NCBI RefSeq assembly: GCF_947623445.1
Contig: NC_135244.1
Location: 20,336,860 to 20,400,859 of the forward strand
Source of the DNA: Clavelina lepadiformis
Lineage: Eukaryota; Chordata; Ascidiacea; Aplousobranchia; Clavelinidae
Length of the DNA stretch: 64,000 bases
Reading direction: 5' to 3'
Shown here: piece by piece, positions 1-11,414 of the stretch
Layout of the letters: the number at the start of each line of letters is the position of its first letter
How positions within the stretch are numbered: the stretch's first letter is position 1
Program-made: the position numbers and the translations under genes
Notes under the pieces: generated by a model
What the model was told of the DNA's origin: nothing
Databases searched by the model: none
The model's input: only the letters and a program-made list of their open reading frames with translations

Positions 1-152
1 CCTGGTCATTTAATAACAATTATCAAAAAATATCTGTGACATGTACCAGGAAAGATCATAAAAAATCTCGAAAACAACAACATTTAACCCCCCTTTAAAA
101 CCAGTAAGAAATCATAAAAAATTGTTTGATATATACACATAGGTACTTGTAC

Positions 153-1844
153 CTTTAATGGCAACTTTGTTTCTGGTGACTGATGCAATCATTTCTTCTA
201 TTTTCTCATCAGAACAACGGTCTTGCACTTCGCTTATCCAAAATTCTTCAAAATGGATTGGCACATCAGCAGCATTAAAAATTTGCTGAAAACAAGACAT
301 GAAAAGTGTTATAGCATTTTGAGTCTATTGCAATCTTTGTTCATGAAACATCAAACAATTATGCAAGAAGTTTCAAAGATTAGTTAGTCATTAATTCATA
401 ATAACTCTTAATTACTTTAACAGAATTCATGAGTTCTGGTCCAATGCCATCTCCAGGAATCATTGTAACTCGGAACTTGTCCGACACTTCTGCAGCTGTT
501 GACATTTTCTGAAACAGAAATACTTTGCAAGTGACATTAGTGCATTGCATGTTTTCTTAGCCACATACCATATATCTATGTCTGCAAGGCAACCAATAGC
601 TTACAGAACGGTCTACATTTTCTACGTTGTGTAGATACGGCACTCTGAAATTAAAATATTATCCATAGCTATCCAAATTCGAAACAGCATCTTACCTGAG
701 CAAATAATGTCTGTGGCAGACGAGTTTGTGATGTCAACACCGACGAACATGCTGGAAAAGCCCGCTGAAATTCAAACCAACAATAAAGAATACAGCGAGC
801 ACAATAAGTACTAAATTCACTAACTACAGAGCAAATTAGATTTCTTTTTGCATAGCAAAGCTTACATCATTGTTTAAACAAATGCACATGCTGGCATGGT
901 ACCCCCAATTTTATAAAATGTCCTGCTTATAGAAGCTGAACAGACTGCTGCATTTGGCATAAGCACACTCAATATAGTTTCCTACAACTCATTTTCTACT
1001 TAAGGCACATGATTTTGCATAACGCTTTTTGTGCACCATTCAGAAGCAGAGAAAATTATAATCAAGTGATTTTGAGGCCTACAGGTCAGAAAAACTGATA
1101 AAGCCTATTTTTCTATTATTTTGAATACACTTTCCTTTTATCTTCTGAATGATACCAAAAGATACTAACGATACTACCACAATTTTGCACTGAACAATTG
1201 CCCTGGACAAAACTTTTGTGCATTTAATTTTAAATTCAATCAGAAATTGAATTTGTCAGATTCTGTAATTGCACACATCATACATTCTAGCATTTTTGGG
1301 CAGCTGTAATTGCGATTTTTGGTTATTTAGCGCACACAAGATCTTGTTGAAAACGGTCAAATTCTAGTCAACAGTCTGAGAAGCTGAGCCAGCGAGGATA
1401 ATGGATCAATGTCACGAAAACAAAGTTCTCAATGAAGACAGAATTCCATTTATTTATTCACATACAATAAAATAAACGCTCCACCTATAGTCTTCTCTGC
1501 TAGTCTATTAAAGTTAAAAAACCACAACAAAATGTAATTACTGTATAGGCCAAGCGCTCTTGGGCTCGCCAAACAACCAAAAATAACAAGTGCGGTGCAC
1601 AAAAAATGCTCAGACGCAATGAAAGTGGGCAATTTCACAGTACTGCTATCCATTACATTAAGTGCAAAATAACGCACCTTAAGTGGAGCACTGAAGCTGT
1701 ATGGTGTACGGGTATGCCAAACTCTGCAGTGTGGCCCTAGTGTATAAGCCTTATAAGGTAACTATAAGGTATACTATAAGGTAACCAATCAAGAATGTTT
1801 ACCTGAGTCGCTAGAAATGCAAACCTTCTTGCAACTCCTGCCAT
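153..1844 (-). CDS. IDH3B: NAD-dependent isocitrate dehydrogenase beta subunit, mitochondrial (5' part, runs off left edge)
   Basis: Four coding exons read on the minus strand: 1844-1803, 764-696, 508-416 and 285-153. All have GT-AG borders; the first three junctions are phase 0 and the last exon ends in phase 1. The start is MAGVARRFAFLATQ, and exons 1-2 together form an Arg/Ala/Phe-rich, acid-free leader typical of a mitochondrial presequence. Exon 3 carries the family's N-terminal motif TMIPGDGIGPELMNSVK. Exon 4 (QIFNAADVPIHFEEF...) resembles the vertebrate beta subunit more than alpha, for example in the SEVQ and NKVAIKG stretches. IDH3B is the non-catalytic structural/regulatory subunit of the matrix alpha2-beta-gamma enzyme that oxidises isocitrate to 2-oxoglutarate in the TCA cycle. 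The remaining exons, including most of the fold, lie left of the window. The leading intron is about 1 kb. It is divergent from WDR1 with 2.9 kb between start codons. Confidence 0.88.
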
Positions 1845-2540
1845 AACACAACTTGCAGCAAAAACGAAAGGATAAAGAATCAATTAATTTCCAGCGAAAC
1901 CAAGCTTGCTTGAAGATGACAGAGCGCAGTACCAACTACCAAGCTAACACACAGAGGTTGCCATGCGGAATGTCCTTCATGTACTGTACAATCCTTTACT
2001 TTCGTACTCACTTGGTGCCGCAATTGTGACTTGATAAAACATCTATGACATAAAGAATGTAAGATTATTTGTAAAAGATTTGTTTTCATGTGCTTTGTTT
2101 TAGCAACGGCGAGTCTCTTGGATATGGGTTTCACTACTTCTTCCTTTTTACATGCATTAATTATTATCAATTACTTTGCATACTGCTGCTATCTCCAAAG
2201 TAACTTAAACAAACCTCTTATTTGAAACCGCTATACCGCAGTAAAGTGTTTTCATTCATTTTGCACCTAACAGACAAAAAGTTTATTGATGGGGGATTAC
2301 TTAAGCTAAGATTAATAAGCAAATCTCTCCGAAAGAGGTAGGTATAAAATCAATACAGGTTTTAAGATCATTAGTTCTTAACCTGCTGCATATTTACCCC
2401 TACATTTCAATTTCATTTATCAATAGGATAAATTTGCGATTATAATGCTGTAGTTACAAATAACATCTCCACCGACAAAAAATAAATTGATGTTGTCTGA
2501 ACCGTGTTAAACAAATTTTAAAGTAAAATTTAAATAAAAA

Positions 2541-2660
2541 AACAGGGTACAGTTTGGCACTCTTAAGGTTAACTTTATATTTTTCGACACGAGCTTTCGC
2601 AAGCATAAGCTTGCTTCTTAAGGTGTAGGCTACTGTGAACTGTGAAAAACATTTTCATCG
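2541..2660 (+). repeat. Solo end of a fold-back MITE family (copy A)
   Basis: Begins near AAACAGGGTACAGTTTGGCA and includes the shared core TCGACACGAGCTTTCGCAAG followed by CATAAGCTTGCTTCTT. The same stretch recurs at 48651-48861, as both inverted ends of one element, and at 63617-63720. Here only one arm is present. Non-coding and probably non-autonomous. Confidence 0.7.
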
Positions 2661-3174
2661 TACGAAACAAAAATAAATTGGAAGCGTTAAGTTTTGTTAT
2701 TAGTCATTTATTTAGTTGTAGTATTTGAAAAGGTTCATTGTTTTACCGAAATCATCCTTTTGAAGGTTTGTAACCTTGAAACAGTAGGTAGTCCTATATA
2801 CATGCGTATGTCTATTGTGTTGGGGTAAAGTTTTTGTGGTGGTAAATACGACGAAAACGGTCAAAAACCATTAATTAGATCAAATGTCGTTGTAATGAAA
2901 ACAAATTTGTTAATATTCCAATGGAATTATTATAGATTTGATTCTGTACCAGTAATTCGTTTCAATCCCACGTTGGTTATCAACATATCAACCAAGATAA
3001 CCTCAAACCAGAGGTATATAAACTACAGTATATCGATAGTTTATACATCGCTACTCAAAGGGGGTGTCTACAATACATAGCGAGGTGTTAATAGTAACAA
3101 CCTTACCATTCCATTATTTGCTACACAGTAGTTGACTTTAAAGACGCCTCTAACCTTTGGGCAGAACCAGTTTT

Positions 3175-3615
3175 AGCAAACCGGAAGTCTAGAATATTAA
3201 CCTCAGGATAAACTCGAAATTGTTGCGTTACACGAATGGGATAAACGAAGAGATGACAAAATTAGATTCGCTTCAAATCGTGTTTTGTATTTTTTTTAAG
3301 ATGTAATAACACTTTTCGTCACGCTTGAGCTGTCTTTATGTTGTGTGCACCAGAAGTTGCCGTATTTGGTAAGTTCCGAAAACCCAGACCAGAGAAATTT
3401 ATCGTGAAGATAAACTCCAATTTGTTGCGTTATAGGCTACAGCAATGAGATAAACAAAGGGCTGGGAGAATTAGATCCGCCTTAAATGGGGTGTTGTATC
3501 ATTATGATGTAATAAGGTAATAACACTTTTCGTCACGCCTGAGTTCGTTTCAATATTGTGTTCACCGGGTGTTGCCGTATTTGGTAAGTTCCGGAAGAAC
3601 CAGCCATAAAAGGGT
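3175..3615. repeat. Two-copy diverged tandem repeat, unit about 205-214 bp
   Basis: The two units share ACTTTTCGTCACGC at 3311 and 3525, CGTATTTGGTAAGTTCCG near 3361 and 3574, and a TTGTTGCGTTA block near 3220 and 3421. The offset grows from about 202 to 214 bases because the right unit carries about 12 extra bases in its middle. A third unit may begin near 3595 but fades out. Several substitutions separate the units, so the duplication is not recent. Both lie upstream of WDR1 and could affect its regulation; that is inference. Confidence 0.65.
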
Positions 3616-4709
3616 TTGGTGGAGATGCTAGGTTTGAAAGTAAACAGTGTGACTGTTACATCACACAAGTAACTATCAACTGTTCGTTTTAGTTAAGAAG
3701 TTAGCCTGTAGAATGGCGATTTGTTTGATACCGCCGCTCAACGGCGTTTTTCAACCTTTTTATGGTACTGTAAACAATATCCTAGGCTGGTGTCTAGCTT
3801 ATATAATCAACATACGGCGGTGCGGGACATAGCCTATCCTGATTGTAGGCCATGCAGGCGCCATGAAGCTGTAGCCTACTAAAGTCAAAAAGTAAAGGTG
3901 AAGCACTGGCCAGTAAAATGGCGAAATCAGAGACCAGCGTAGTATGTGAACAGAACACACTGACGTTTTTTTTCTTTCTTCATGTTTATAAGCTACAAAA
4001 CAAATTTGACATGAGAACAAATTAGGGTTGAGCTGTTTTATAAGCTCTTTTAACTAAACAACTCAGCCCCATGCAAACTTACTGTATTAATAAACTAGAC
4101 TTTAAAATGGTCTTTCTTTATTGAACGATTTTTGTATATGATTCAATGGTTGTTCTTTTAATCATTTTGTTTTGTCCCATCATGGAATACATCTTTTTAT
4201 TATCTATTTTTTTTATAGTAGTTTTTATAGTGGTACTGAATTATTGTTGCATTACATTGAAAAAGGGCAGGGCCTAGGCTAGCGCAGAAATGCACAATCA
4301 GATTAAATCACAATTTGAGTAGCTGGAGTCTAATATGCAAAACCATCTAGTGGTTGTGCACTTCTTCATTAGACCCAAAGGGCAATTGACATGTAATCGA
4401 AATTTTGTCAGTTTTTTGTCTGTGCTTTTGTAGTATATACTGAATGCAACAGTTTAGTATAATAAGTTTGAAAACTCAACCTGACCGGCTGGAACAAGTT
4501 GGAAAGTCATAAATTATAGATCTATGATTGTGAAGTTGCTAACACTTTTTACACCATGCAGTATATTTGTGATGCATGTTGACTGAGGTTTTGTTTTTCT
4601 GCTATTTAGATAATTATAGAGTTGGTTGCTTTTCAGATTTAGTTTCATCCAAACGTTCCTTGTGTTAAAATTTTTCTTGTTAAAGTTTGTTGGTATTAGC
4701 CTTATTAAG

Positions 4710-7700
4710 ATGGTAAAAATAAGCAAAAGTAAGTATAGCTGTGCTCTGATTGGCTTTCGATTATTGTGTCGTCTAAGCAAGGCAGCAATTATTTCCTCAG
4801 CCTAAACTACCCATTCAGAGAACCTTTTTTGTACTTAAGGAATAACATAATCAGTCTGAATTTTGAATGCTATTCTTGACCTAATTTTTATCTATCTTCT
4901 TACGTTAAGAACTCAAACCTTAATCCAATTATTATGTACTAACAAAGCTTGACAGTGTGCTAGATGTCATAATTGCATGTTTTTTGTTCTAATTTAACTG
5001 CTGCTATGTCAAGTTAGTTAATATGCCTATGAAATATTCCATTTGTCTGGTAAAATGTTTATAAAATTATTCACATTTTGTTCCAGAATCTGCATTTGCG
5101 CCTCTGCCTCCCACAACTCGGGCTACGTCTTTGGTGATGGGCGCTGATCCAAAGGGAAAGAATTTTCTCTATTGCACAAAAAATTGTGTAGTTATTCGAG
5201 ATATAGAGGTACGGCCACCGCTTAAAAACTTACTATTGGTGTGCAGTGTCGACTTCCGCAGCCTTGGTGTATGCCATTAGATTTTATTGTCGAATGAGGT
5301 TCGACAAGAATAAGCAACAAACAATTAAGCTTTATAAAAATTATATTTCTATACCAGTTAATTATTGAAAGGCTCATTGCCTGTAGCACAACATTGCATT
5401 GTTGCACATTACATCACAACATCACCCTTATATCATATTGTATCATTTGCACTATAGAATCCAATGGAATTTGATGGTTACTATGCTCACCAAAAACCTC
5501 CGACTTGTGCCAAATATTCTCCATCTGGCTTCTACATTTGCTCTGGTGATTCATCTGGGAAAATTAGAATTTGGGACACCACACAAGCTGAACATATCTT
5601 AAAGGTTTGTCATTATGACTGTTGTCAAGCAGCTAACTCAACCCCAACTAATTGTAGTACACGGAATCTACCTACCTACCCGATTCTGGTAGATGTTATG
5701 TATGTGGTGGATATTGTATTTTATGCTGTTTCTAGTATGAGTATCAACCGATTAGTGGAAAGATCTGTGACATTGCTTGGGATGGCGAAAACAAGCGCAT
5801 CGCTGTTTGTGGTCAGGGGCGTGAGAAGTATGTTTTCAAACCCAAATTGTTTTAATATCCATTCGAAACTTTAAACATATAATAATGCTATATATCTATC
5901 AACTGCATTAGGTGTCATGAACAGCACTTATATGATCGATATACTCCTGATTTCAGTGATGCTTTAATGAATTTTTCAGATTTTCTCATGTATTCTTATG
6001 GGATAGTGGTTCAAGTGTTGGTACGTTAAGTGGACCCGGTAAGTCTTGCAACTCTTGCGACCTCAAGATGAGTAGGCCCTACCGCTGTATTGTGGCATCT
6101 GAAGACTTCAACACTTACTTCTACGAAGGGCCTCCTTTCAAATATAAGCTTAAACAGGCATGGATATCTGTAACTTGTTTTACTGACATTTTATAATTTA
6201 GTTACAATGCTTAGTATAATTAAATTAATGTCTAGTGCATTTCGTCTGGTGAATCATATACAGTAGAATTCGCCTATATCAACTTTGACTATATCGACAC
6301 CTTTTTTGATCCCCCAGAGCATTTTGCTCGTTTATAGTGACAGTTGTAGCTTTTCTTTTCACTCCGGGTCGTAATCCCACTTACGCCTTTATGACGGTTT
6401 AGGTTGCCTAGTCGTATTTGAAGTAATTATGATTTATTTATGTCACCTTACTGTAGTAACGCCATATTGCTCCACATCAGTACTGTCTGCGAGCGTGTTA
6501 CATGTCAATGCAACTACCATTATTTTTCACAGTCTTTTTTGTGTTGTTCTTTGCTGTAGTATACGCAAAAACATAAAATTTAACGGCAGTGCTGATTAGA
6601 GTACACATTGAACCCTTACCAGGCCCTTACATAGAACTAAAACCGGAATTTAGGAACAATTTACATTGATTCGTCTATTTCGACACTTTTTCTTCATCCC
6701 CTTGAGGTGTCGATATAGGCGAATTCTACTATAAATATTTTTGAATTCAACAATTGCCGCTTGTTATCTTTGAATTATATTTTTAATTTGCTTAATTAAC
6801 AGGAGGGTACAAGGTTTGCCAATTGCTGTAGATTTTCTCCTGACGGAAAATACTACGCTGCTGCTAATTCTGACGGAACAATTGAACTTTGCGATGGAAA
6901 GACCGGCGAACAGGTTGTTTATTCTGTCATTTTCTGAAAATAGTTAGTTACGGGAAAAATGAAGCTTGATTGCAATCGAGGGCAAACATATACTTACTAC
7001 ATGTTTTTTCCTTGTTTGCTGTTAGATTGGAGGATTTGGCGAACCAAAAGCTCATGATGGAGGGGTGTACAGCATTTGTTTCAGTCCAGACAGCTCTGAG
7101 TTGCTCTCGGCCTCTGCTGACAAATCCTGCAAGATTTGGAATGTGGAATCGAGAGAGACAGTTGTGTAAGCTATAACACCGAGTAGCTGGTAGTTTCATG
7201 TTAAGTCGAGTTCAACGTGGATATAGGTTTATCCCACTTCTGTTTATTTATGGCACACTTTGCTATAAGTTTGTCCAGTGCTGACATTCTAGAATCTAGT
7301 ATATAACTGGAGTTTGCAAAAAACACCTGCCACCACCAAAGAAACAAATTGTCGCAACAAGTGTTATTTTATTATTACATCTAGGACAAATACAAGAGCC
7401 AAAATGGTAGAAAATGTGTTGGCATTTTACCTATAAGTTGTAACTTCAAGCACCTTGCTCCAAAATGTGTGTGGTATTGAAGTATGTGTGTTCCTGTAAT
7501 ACATGCTGTCCTAATACCGAGTGTGAATTTCATGTTTTGTGTTGGTACAAGTTGCAACATATATGGAAATCGGTGTTTCATATCTTAAATAACGCTAAGA
7601 AGTTAATATTCATTAATTATATCAAACAAAAAATGTTCAATGGATTAAGATGTAACCTGTGTTTTCTCTTTTCGATTATTGATTTTTAACCTTTAGACTT

Positions 7701-9994
7701 TTATCATTAGAAAATTTGTAATGGGAAACACAATCGATGACCAACAGTTATCCTGTCTCTGGCAAGGGAAATATCTCCTCACTGTATCTCTATCTGGTAA
7801 GTCCAGGATTTCTTCTTTACATCTCAGGAGGTATAATTTAACCTACTATGTCGTGTCATTAGCTTTAAAGTCTTTGGATATTGCCTCTCAATCAGAACCA
7901 CAGCGTTTGTAGTTTGCTTGAAGTTAGTTTCCTGTGGTATAGTGTTTCCATACTCGTGTGTGATTTTGTTACCAATCCACTATCATGCGTCACAGGTGAT
8001 ATTACATACTTGAATCGGGATGATCCCTGCAAACCTTTGCGCGTTCTCTCTGGTCACAACAAGTCCATTTCAAGCCTGGCTTTAAAGCCGAATGAAGCCA
8101 TTTTCACCGGTATAAAGCACTTAATGACTTGACTTGAACTGGTAGAAGAAATTTCGATTTAAATTTAACATTTGAAGTTTGTTAGTAAGTTTAAAGTTCG
8201 ATTTGAATGTAAAATTTTATTAGCGAGTTTTGACGGCAATATTGTGAAGTGGAACCCTGAAACTGGAGATACTGTAAGATTAAGTGGGAAAGGACATGGC
8301 ACCATAGTAAGTTCACAAATAACTTGTAAAATGCATACTTTTTAGCTTTTGACCGGGATTTTCCTTTTGACCCACAGGTTAAGGCCATGGTGTACAATGC
8401 TTGTGAAAATCAGTTGGTTTCTATTGGCTCGGACAACAAAGTTCGTTTCACTGACTGCGACAGCTGCGTATACAGCCCTGATGCAGTTATCAGCGTCGAT
8501 AGCGAACCTGCTTCAATGGCGATAACTGCTGATGAATATATCGTTGTCGCTTGCGAAAAAGAGGTCCCTAATTTTATGCTCTTTCTGTAATTTACTCTGG
8601 AAGTTCCAAGTTATATTAGGAACTAACATTGACATGTAAAGATGGTCTTTTCAATGCTCTCCTGGGAGTTAAACTTTTGATCAGTTCTTTCTATCAGATG
8701 GACTAGTTGTTGTCAACACTTCGCTTTCCTCTTTTGCAGATGCTACTCATAAAAGACCAGAAGAAGCTGTCAGCTTTCCCGTTCAAGGATAATTCTCACC
8801 CGGTCGTGTTGGCTGTCGCTGGGAGCAAAATAATCGCGAGTGGAAAAGTACGTGACCTAGCGGGACGAAGTTACCAATATTGTTTTGTTATAAACATCAT
8901 AATATTGAGGCTAGTTTTTGTTTTAACCGAGTGGTTAAAAGCCAGAATATTTCACTATTTAGTTTGTATTTTAAGATTTTAGGTTTAAGTATCAAAACAT
9001 TTAATAAGTATTCATCCTTATCTTAGAAAGAGCACGGGCACAATATCCAAGGGCAGATCTGCCATGTTTACGACATCGGAGGCCACTCAATAACAGACAC
9101 CGGTGTCACTTTCGAACTGAGGAACAAAGTCAGCGCCATTGCATCTTCCCCGGATGGCGCTAGACTAGCTGTGGCTGATGAAAAAGTTATTAAGATATAC
9201 GAAGTTTGTGATGGCTTCAAGGTAAAAATTTCAAGGCACACAACTAATAAAACGTTTTGCGGTAATTTTAACATGACTTCAACGTCGTAGGAAAAGCCAA
9301 AAGAATTGCATGGACATAGTAACAACTGTACCTCCCTGGCATGGGCACCTGACAACCAACATCTTGCATCTGGTAGTATTGACAACAGATTGTTTGTTTG
9401 GGACACATCGGATCAGAAAAACCACTCCATAAGTGAGATATTTAACATGACTGAGTATAAGAGCAGACTGTGTTGTAACTTGGCTTGTGCAAGTGACCTA
9501 TGTGCAATCATGCATATCATTGTTACAAAACCTGGTCGTTAAAACCCATATCATTTTTGAATAAAGTAGCATTGGTCCACTGAAGCCATGTAAAATGACT
9601 TGATGTGTTTCCAGTCTGCTCAAAATGTCCTTGGCTAGTTCCAAAATGTAAAATTTAACCTGAAAAGTGGGGTTTAATGAAGAAAAGGCAAGAGATAAGT
9701 TCCTTTGAGGTTTTCCTTACTATGAACGCATGTGCATAACAAACTTTGTGCCTCACAAGTTCCCTTCTATGCTCAAAGTTTTGAAATATCAGTTTTTAAT
9801 GTAGGCACATAACACATTCAGTTCCTGAGTACAAACTCTATTACCAATTTAGTTTAGGGCTGCGGTAACATCTTTTTCTCATTTTAGTCGCCCATTATAA
9901 AAGTGATATCCGCGCAGTCGGTTGGCTAAACGGAAACACATTGGTCTCTGTTGCGGATGATGCTATTGTGAAGCAATGGACGGTTTCTTTCTGA
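4710..9994 (+). CDS. WDR1: WD repeat protein 1 / actin-interacting protein 1
   Basis: Fifteen coding exons: 4710-4728, 5087-5208, 5458-5604, 5736-5827, 5980-6157, 6803-6913, 7026-7165, 7711-7796, 7996-8109, 8224-8306, 8378-8563, 8740-8847, 9027-9221, 9291-9432, 9888-9994 (TGA). All phases agree, giving about 609 aa; the human protein is 606. The start exon MVKISK joins to [11 protein letters not shown], parallel to human MPYEIKKVFASLP. Family stretches include [60 protein letters not shown] and DQQLSCLW, and the C-terminal VKQWTVSF. The family has two seven-bladed WD40 propellers and works with cofilin to disassemble actin filaments in the cytoplasm. The end of exon 5 is uncertain: a GC donor at 6158 fits the alignment best, while a GT donor at 6170 would add four residues. 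Intron 5 carries a MITE. A candidate AATAAA lies at 10512. Confidence 0.95.
6261..6731. mobile_element. Pogo/Tc1-type MITE in WDR1 intron 5
   Basis: The left end is CAGTAGAATTCGCCTATATC. The right end is its inverted complement (GATATAGGCGAATTCTACTA), with one terminal mismatch. Both ends abut TA dinucleotides (6259-6260 and 6732-6733), the target duplication of the Tc1/mariner/pogo superfamily. A second inverted block around TATCGACACC lies inside both ends. The length is 471 bp with no transposase ORF, so it is non-autonomous. It lies wholly in an intron. Confidence 0.8.
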
Positions 9995-11414
9995 TGTCAT
10001 CCTATCAAAGTTTAATGTTGCAAACCTGTTCAGACAAGATTTGCAACACAACTGCATTGTATGCCTTTTAAATTAGACCAGCTTGCACTTTTGTTTAAGT
10101 AGTAAGCGCTATGATGAATTTCAAACGTGGTTTTTAAGGTTGTAAACAAACTACAATAGTCATTTAATCATTACTTATCATAATCCTTTTGGCTTGAAGT
10201 ATAGATTGTCTCACAGAAAACCGTGATCATAACGGTGATGTAACATGAAAAATCTATATCGTGTGGTAAGAATTATGACGGTGTTTGCGCAGTATTATAA
10301 GATGGTTCCAGAAAGTTGTTGTGGATGTAATATTTGTCTTTGATTTTCTTCCTTTTTGCAACATTATTAGCAACGGCCGCAAAGTACTATTGTAATTGAA
10401 ATAATCAAGATCTGTTCTGTCAATCATTTATAATGCATTGTATTGCTATGACTTATTTCAATTTGTTTTCCGCATAATTTAATCGGATTTTGTAGCTTGC
10501 AAACCGAAACCAATAAAAGATTCCTCCAAGACTGACCGATAAAAGATTTGGTGCTGGTGAATATAAAATCTTTAAAAATGTTTGATCGAATTTAGTAAAT
10601 TCCCTTCATAATAAAATAAAGCAATTAGGTCTTTTAGGTAATACATGAAGACGGTATTTCTTGCATCATTAATTTACTTTATATCAATATCTGTAGACTC
10701 AGTTGTAAGTATGTAGTTTTACACTAATGAGCAAATCGAATTTCCATGATTTGCTTTGACATGCCCAGCATCACCAAAAAAATATGCTGGAAGCCATTGT
10801 GGTGCAATAGATTGATCCGTTGATTTTATGGAGGCAGCGTTTATTACACATTGCAAAGTGCAAAAAATATATTCCTGGGTTAAATGCAATCTTCAAAATA
10901 ATGATACGCAGTAATATTTGTATTAAAGTGAAAGATAAATTGACAATGGGAAAAAAACAGGTTGGTTTTCCCACGGTACGGTGGCAGAACATATTTTGCA
11001 TAAAAGAATAAATTGAAAGTAAAAGTTATTCGCATAAGGAACTGGACACAATTACGTGATCAACATAAAAAGTACTGACCATGAATTAAAGAAATGCCAA
11101 CCTTAATTGAAGAAAAGTCAAAATCATTTCTGTGCAAGTCTCTGGCACAGAAGACAAATTATATTTGTCAAATACAGTAAACACATTGCTTCAACCAAAA
11201 AAACATTGCATATTTGTGTTAAAGCCGTATTTAAGTAACTAAGAATTTCTTTAGTCACGGTTGAAACACTGACGGCCCATTTCAGAGGATTAGACAGGCA
11301 GCAGAACATGATCAAGCTCTGCATGTGTTAAATCTGACCATCTCATCAGCATCAAACGCTCGACTTTTCTGCACCACACAAAGTATTTTGAAAACGCAAA
11401 CACTTTGAGATACT
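9995..11414. other. Intergenic region between 3' ends of WDR1 and transporter copy 1
   Basis: Convergent 3' ends. The WDR1 3' UTR probably ends near the AATAAA at 10512-10517 (UTR about 0.5 kb), which is an inference. No coding exon was recognised between there and the stop codon of transporter copy 1 at 11415. Short ORFs on both strands overlap each other and look like chance. Confidence 0.55.

Larger units (their letters stand above)
1845..4709. other. Intergenic region between divergent IDH3B and WDR1 start codons
   Basis: About 2.9 kb with no convincing coding exon. It must hold the promoters and 5' UTRs of IDH3B (left) and WDR1 (right), but no core promoter element could be assigned with confidence. 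It contains a solo end of a repeat family (2541-2660) and a two-copy tandem repeat (about 3175-3615). Short ORFs here have no recognisable domains. Confidence 0.6.

Noticed and set aside
3713-3770. ATG-led segment ending at a GT, considered as WDR1 exon 1
   Set aside because: The exon at 4710-4728 has a better donor (GTAAGT), the correct phase, and yields a start that aligns with the vertebrate N-terminus.
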